This document shows, in pieces, positions 63,867 through 64,000 of a stretch of 64,000 bases of DNA. Under the pieces are notes generated by a model. That model saw only the letters and a list, made by a program, of their open reading frames with translations, made no database searches and had not been told where the DNA came from. The stretch is taken from NCBI RefSeq assembly GCF_017976235.1, contig NZ_JACVHC010000001.1, forward strand, positions 806,001 to 870,000. Reading direction: 5' to 3'. Position 1 is the stretch's first letter, and every line of letters starts with the position of its first letter. The DNA comes from Pseudomonas anatoliensis. GTDB lineage: Bacteria; Pseudomonadota; Gammaproteobacteria; Pseudomonadales; Pseudomonadaceae. Made by a program: the position numbers and the translations under genes.

Positions 63867-64000
63867 GATGTATTCCTTCTAGGACATTTATATGGGGAGG
63901 TGCGCGAAGTGCACCATTGCCTTGCTGAAATCCATCGTTTGTTGAGTGCGGTGGCGATAAACGGCCTGCAGCTATAATCTGGATAGACTTAAATTCTACA

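Overview
The window is a stretch of a fluorescent-group Pseudomonas chromosome. Evidence for this: a GC-rich core, many copies of the REP palindrome typical of that group (arms like TGTAGGAGCTGCCGAAGG with GCGATCTTTTGATC), a complete mannitol operon in the P. fluorescens order mtlE-F-G-K-D-Y-Z with mtlR, a MexEF-OprN efflux operon, an OprD-type porin, and several Pseudomonas families (DUF1652, DUF2790, DUF6124-like). Coding is dense on both strands and no tRNA or rRNA gene was seen.

Layout. 1-8.4 kb: end of an RstB-like sensor kinase, nicotinamidase, an ECF sigma/anti-sigma pair, a short threonine dehydratase, NIPSNAP, ecotin and small family proteins; the last (8106) follows a long non-coding leader. 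8.4-16.1 kb (minus): an orphan type VI secretion module, VgrG then a PoNe-type DNase effector then four tandem copies of a PoNi-type immunity gene, one frameshifted; effector and immunity genes are AT-rich. 16.5-18.6 kb: porin and a lysozyme-like lipoprotein. 18.7-28.5 kb: mannitol/arabitol uptake and catabolism with its AraC-type activator. 28.6-34.9 kb (minus): an accessory virulence-like block with a PI-PLC-like protein, a glycosyltransferase, an M35 metallopeptidase domain and a 956-aa toxin-like protein. The last two lie in one reading frame separated by a single TAA.

35.2-45.6 kb is a large signalling block: two single-domain response regulators, a CHASE3-GAF hybrid kinase with three receivers, stand-alone CheR and CheB, a REC-kinase, a kinase with a C-terminal receiver, and a double-domain KaiC-like ATPase translationally coupled to that kinase. 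45.8-48.1 kb: a TPR protein followed by a tandem array of 11 REP-pair units of 98/99 bp with an internal five-unit duplication. 48.1-54.0 kb: oprN-mexF-mexE. 54.3-57.5 kb: two zinc-ribbon membrane proteins, an M20 dipeptidase and a tiny lipoprotein. 57.7-63.9 kb: a metabolic/regulatory block with AraC, SDR, VOC, saccharopine-dehydrogenase-like, TetR with three operator-like palindromes, SDR, VOC, a nitroreductase remnant, an ABM monooxygenase and a small tautomerase.

The most promising material for new biology is the immunity-gene array behind the PoNe effector, the stop-split metallopeptidase toxin, the KaiC/CheB/CheR/hybrid-kinase block, and the REP array. All assignments come from reading the sequence and recalled family motifs; no database search was run.
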